Positions 61,455 through 64,000 of a stretch of 64,000 nucleotides of DNA are shown in pieces. Below the pieces are notes generated by a model. That model was not told the DNA's origin. It did no database searches and worked only from the letters and a program-made list of their open reading frames with translations. The DNA comes from Enterococcaceae bacterium OF42-14pH9A (lineage in GTDB: Bacteria > Bacillota > Bacilli > Lactobacillales > Enterococcaceae). Within the stretch, counting starts at the first letter, position 1. Each line of letters opens with the position of its first letter. Both the position numbers and the translations under genes were made by a program. The stretch covers positions 1,001,338-1,065,337 of the forward strand of contig JAQEYU010000001.1 in the NCBI GenBank assembly GCA_027692465.1, given 5' to 3'.

Positions 61455-61616
61455 TCTTGTGGCTTCTAAGGATGCTCCACACGGACTTCTGAAAAGGCTG
61501 GTTTTTTTCGGAGATTCGTGTAAAATAAACTCGATGATAAGGGCTGGGAGTCGTTTTGACGGCTTCCTACCTATCAAAAAATAAACTAAACTGAACTTTA
61601 GGAGGAACATTCTAAA

Positions 61617-62804
61617 ATGGCTAAAGAAAAATTTGACCGTTCGAAACCACACGTAAACATTGGTACAATCGGACACGTTGACCATGGTAAAACAACTTTG
61701 ACTGCTGCTATCACTACAGTTTTGTCTAAAAAAGGTTTGGCTCAAGCATCTGCTTACGACCAAATCGACGGCGCTCCTGAAGAACGTGAACGTGGGATCA
61801 CTATCTCAACTGCTCACGTTGAATACGAAACAGAAGCTCGCCACTACGCTCACGTGGACTGCCCAGGACACGCGGACTACGTTAAAAACATGATCACTGG
61901 TGCTGCCCAAATGGACGGCGCGATCTTGGTAGTATCTGCTGCTGATGGTCCTATGCCTCAAACTCGTGAACACATCCTGTTGTCTCGTAACGTTGGTGTA
62001 CCTTACATCGTCGTATTCTTGAACAAAATGGACATGGTTGACGACGAAGAATTGCTGGAATTGGTAGAAATGGAAGTTCGCGACTTGTTGAGCGAATACG
62101 ACTTCCCAGGCGATGACACTCCAGTTGTTGCTGGTTCTGCTTTGAAAGCTTTGGAAGGCGATCCTGTCTACGAAGAAAAAATCTTGGAATTGATGGCTGC
62201 AGTTGACGAATACATCCCAACTCCGGTTCGTGATACTGACAAACCATTCATGATGCCAGTGGAAGACGTATTCTCAATCACAGGCCGTGGTACTGTTGCT
62301 ACAGGTCGTGTTGAACGTGGACAAGTCCGCGTCGGTGATGAAGTAGAAATCGTTGGTATCGCTGAAGAAACTGCTAAAACTACTGTAACTGGTGTGGAAA
62401 TGTTTCGTAAATTGTTGGATTACGCTGAAGCAGGCGACAACATCGGCGCATTGCTGCGTGGCGTGGCTCGTGAAGACATCCAACGTGGTCAAGTATTGGC
62501 TAAACCAGGTTCAATTACTCCACATACAAAATTCTCTGCAGAAGTTTACGTTTTGACTAAAGAAGAAGGTGGACGTCATACTCCTTTCTTCACTAACTAC
62601 CGTCCTCAGTTCTACTTCCGTACAACTGACGTAACCGGTGTTGTTGAATTGCCAGAAGGTACTGAAATGGTAATGCCTGGCGATAACGTAACTATGCAAG
62701 TTGAATTGATCCACCCAATCGCGATCGAAGACGGTACTCGTTTCTCTATCCGTGAAGGCGGACGTACTGTTGGTTCAGGCGTTGTAACTACTATCCAAGC
62801 TTAA
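61617..62804 (+). CDS. tuf: Elongation factor Tu
   Basis: 395 residues; delivers aminoacyl-tRNA to the ribosome. [34 protein letters not shown] and NKMDMVDD are the GTPase motifs; the C-terminal [21 protein letters not shown] is complete. Start after aggaggaacattctaaa. 162 nt after fusA, with a terminator at 62838; codon use is the most biased in the window. Confidence 0.98.
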   Translation: MAKEKFDRSKPHVNIGTIGHVDHGKTTLTAAITTVLSKKGLAQASAYDQIDGAPEERERGITISTAHVEYETEARHYAHVDCPGHADYVKNMITGAAQMDGAILVVSAADGPMPQTREHILLSRNVGVPYIVVFLNKMDMVDDEELLELVEMEVRDLLSEYDFPGDDTPVVAGSALKALEGDPVYEEKILELMAAVDEYIPTPVRDTDKPFMMPVEDVFSITGRGTVATGRVERGQVRVGDEVEIVGIAEETAKTTVTGVEMFRKLLDYAEAGDNIGALLRGVAREDIQRGQVLAKPGSITPHTKFSAEVYVLTKEEGGRHTPFFTNYRPQFYFRTTDVTGVVELPEGTEMVMPGDNVTMQVELIHPIAIEDGTRFSIREGGRTVGSGVVTTIQA

Positions 62805-62837
62805 TCTGCTTAAGGAAAGTTTGCCTGACGACAAAAT

Positions 62838-62871
62838 AAAACAGCAGCTGCATTTGCGGCTGCTGTTTTTT
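62838..62871 (+). terminator. Rho-independent terminator of the str operon
   Basis: AAAACAGCAGC / GCTGCTGTTTT stem with T-run, 33 nt after the tuf stop. Confidence 0.92.
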
Positions 62872-62966
62872 ACATAAAATGAAAAGGTAAGGAACCGTTC
62901 TGTTATCGACAGGAGTCATGAGAGAACGCGGAGGTTTCGGATCGAAAAGACAAGGCGGTATGTGCT

Positions 62967-64000
62967 ATGCGGATCGTAATACTTGGGGCTGGAAAAGTGG
63001 GTGCGACTTTGACTGCTCAGTTGGTGGAAGAAGATCATGACCTGGTCATTATCGATCAACAAGAGGACAGAGTGGAGCGGTTGGTGGATCGCTTCGATGT
63101 GATGGGAATTACCGGTAACGGAGCGACCTTTGATGTCCTGGCGGCTGCTGAGATTGGTGAAACCGAGGTCTTTATTGCAGTGACTGAATCAGATGAACTG
63201 AATCTTTTGGCGGGGCTTTTGGCAAAACAACTGGGTGCCGCAAATTGTATCGTTCGTGTCAGAAATCCCGAATATCTTGAGCAGCGGGATTTCATGCGGG
63301 AGACAATGGGACTGTCTATGATTGTTAACCCGGAACTGGAAGCGGCCCATGCGATTCGCCGCATGATTCTTTTTCCGGCAGCAGTCAAAGTTGAGACGTT
63401 TGCCAATGGCAGGATTGAGTTGGCGGGCTTTCGTTTGACAAAAAACAGTCGCTTGAAGGGTGTCCGGTTGCGGGATCTGACAAAAATTTCTCGAGCCAAG
63501 GTACTGTTGTGTGCAGTGAAACGGGGCGAGACAGTTTTTATTCCTGACGGGGAGACCATTCTGGCAGAAGAGGACCGCATCTATGTGATCGGGCAGCACG
63601 ATAAACTGGTGAAATTCTGCCAGGATATCCGTCTTTTTGAACAGAAGCTCCGGCGGGTAATGATCGTTGGCGGCGGCAGGATTGCTTTTTATCTTGCCGG
63701 CCAGTTGGCTGATCTGGGGTTGCGGGTCAAAATAATCGAACATCAGATGGAACGGGCGCAAGAGCTTTCCCGAAAGTTTCCCCATCTAACCGTGATCCAG
63801 TCAGATGGCAGTGATGAGGTAATTTTGGAAGAAGAAGGCTTATCGGAAACCGATGCTTTTGTTGCTCTCACCGGTCTGGACGAAGAAAATATCATGATGG
63901 CGCTGTACGCAAAGCAACAACAGGTGAAAAAGACGATTTCGAAAGTCACTCGGATGGATTTTGCCACGGTACTGGATCAATTGGCGATCGACAGTGTTGT
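62967..64000 (+). CDS. trkA: Potassium uptake regulator TrkA (3' partial)
   Basis: Cytosolic NAD(H)-binding subunit that gates the Trk/Ktr potassium channel. The frame stays open to the window end (344 codons seen; full TrkA is about 450). Two tandem RCK units: first Rossmann MRIVILGAGKVGATLT and GNGATFDVLAAAEI, TrkA-C region around 130-215, second Rossmann VMIVGGGRIAFYLA near 232. Start after aaggcggtatgtgct. No TrkH in the window. Confidence 0.93.
   Translation, partial: MRIVILGAGKVGATLTAQLVEEDHDLVIIDQQEDRVERLVDRFDVMGITGNGATFDVLAAAEIGETEVFIAVTESDELNLLAGLLAKQLGAANCIVRVRNPEYLEQRDFMRETMGLSMIVNPELEAAHAIRRMILFPAAVKVETFANGRIELAGFRLTKNSRLKGVRLRDLTKISRAKVLLCAVKRGETVFIPDGETILAEEDRIYVIGQHDKLVKFCQDIRLFEQKLRRVMIVGGGRIAFYLAGQLADLGLRVKIIEHQMERAQELSRKFPHLTVIQSDGSDEVILEEEGLSETDAFVALTGLDEENIMMALYAKQQQVKKTISKVTRMDFATVLDQLAIDSV

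Overview
The window reads as a chromosomal piece of a low-to-mid GC Gram-positive bacterium of the Lactobacillales, most like an Enterococcaceae member. The reasons are the ClpC type, the rpsL-rpsG-fusA-tuf order, pyruvate formate-lyase, dPGM-type GpmA, strong AGGAGG ribosome sites, lipobox lipoproteins and teichoic-acid-binding GW repeats. No species can be named from sequence alone. No rRNA, tRNA or CRISPR array was seen.

Layout. 1-8.6 kb: clpC (5' partial), a small Cys-rich protein, two U32 proteins of the tRNA-hydroxylation (YrrN/YrrO) type, a HesB-like protein, glutathione reductase and a VanZ-like protein. 8.7-13.9 kb: a de novo NAD block, nadB-nadC-nadA, divergent from a NifS-type desulfurase; nadB appears broken by a ~35-bp deletion in its FAD-binding loop. 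14.8-26.1 kb: a flavin-based extracellular electron transfer (FLEET/EET) locus. It holds dmkB-eetB-eetA and ndh2 on the minus strand, and pplA, a second double-domain FMN lipoprotein, the flavin transferase fmnB and dmkA on the plus strand. Electrons should pass from NADH through Ndh2 to a demethylmenaquinone made with DmkA/DmkB, then through EetA/EetB to surface flavoproteins flavinylated by FmnB. A Fur-like box lies at the ndh2 promoter, and the two flavoprotein genes share a copied promoter block.

26-31.6 kb: an unknown membrane protein, a possible 38-codon peptide gene built around a 14-bp palindrome, then a UroD/MtaA-type methyltransferase with a polar amino-acid ABC transporter. 31.8-36.1 kb: birA, an AAA ATPase, a membrane-linked HTH regulator and an AraC regulator. 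36.3-41.1 kb: a GH105 unsaturated uronyl hydrolase, a complete TRAP transporter and a TIM-barrel isomerase, with a cre-like site at the promoter. 41.2-46 kb: a GW-repeat surface protein, VOC protein, zinc ribbon, LysR regulator and PAP2 phosphatase. 46-50 kb: an AT-richer patch with an ABC exporter, a possible peptide gene and a holin-like toxin, then an SDR.

50.6-54.4 kb: pflB followed by mobile-element debris (group II intron fragment, broken IS630-type transposase, tandem hairpins). 54.4-57.7 kb: SGNH hydrolase, gpmA, a serine-recombinase-like protein lacking its catalytic serine, and rpiA. 58.2-64 kb: the str operon with a strong promoter, then trkA, which runs off the end.

The most interesting system is the EET locus, with its duplicated flavoproteins and visible regulatory sites. 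The small peptide units at 26.98 and 48.19 kb are the most speculative.
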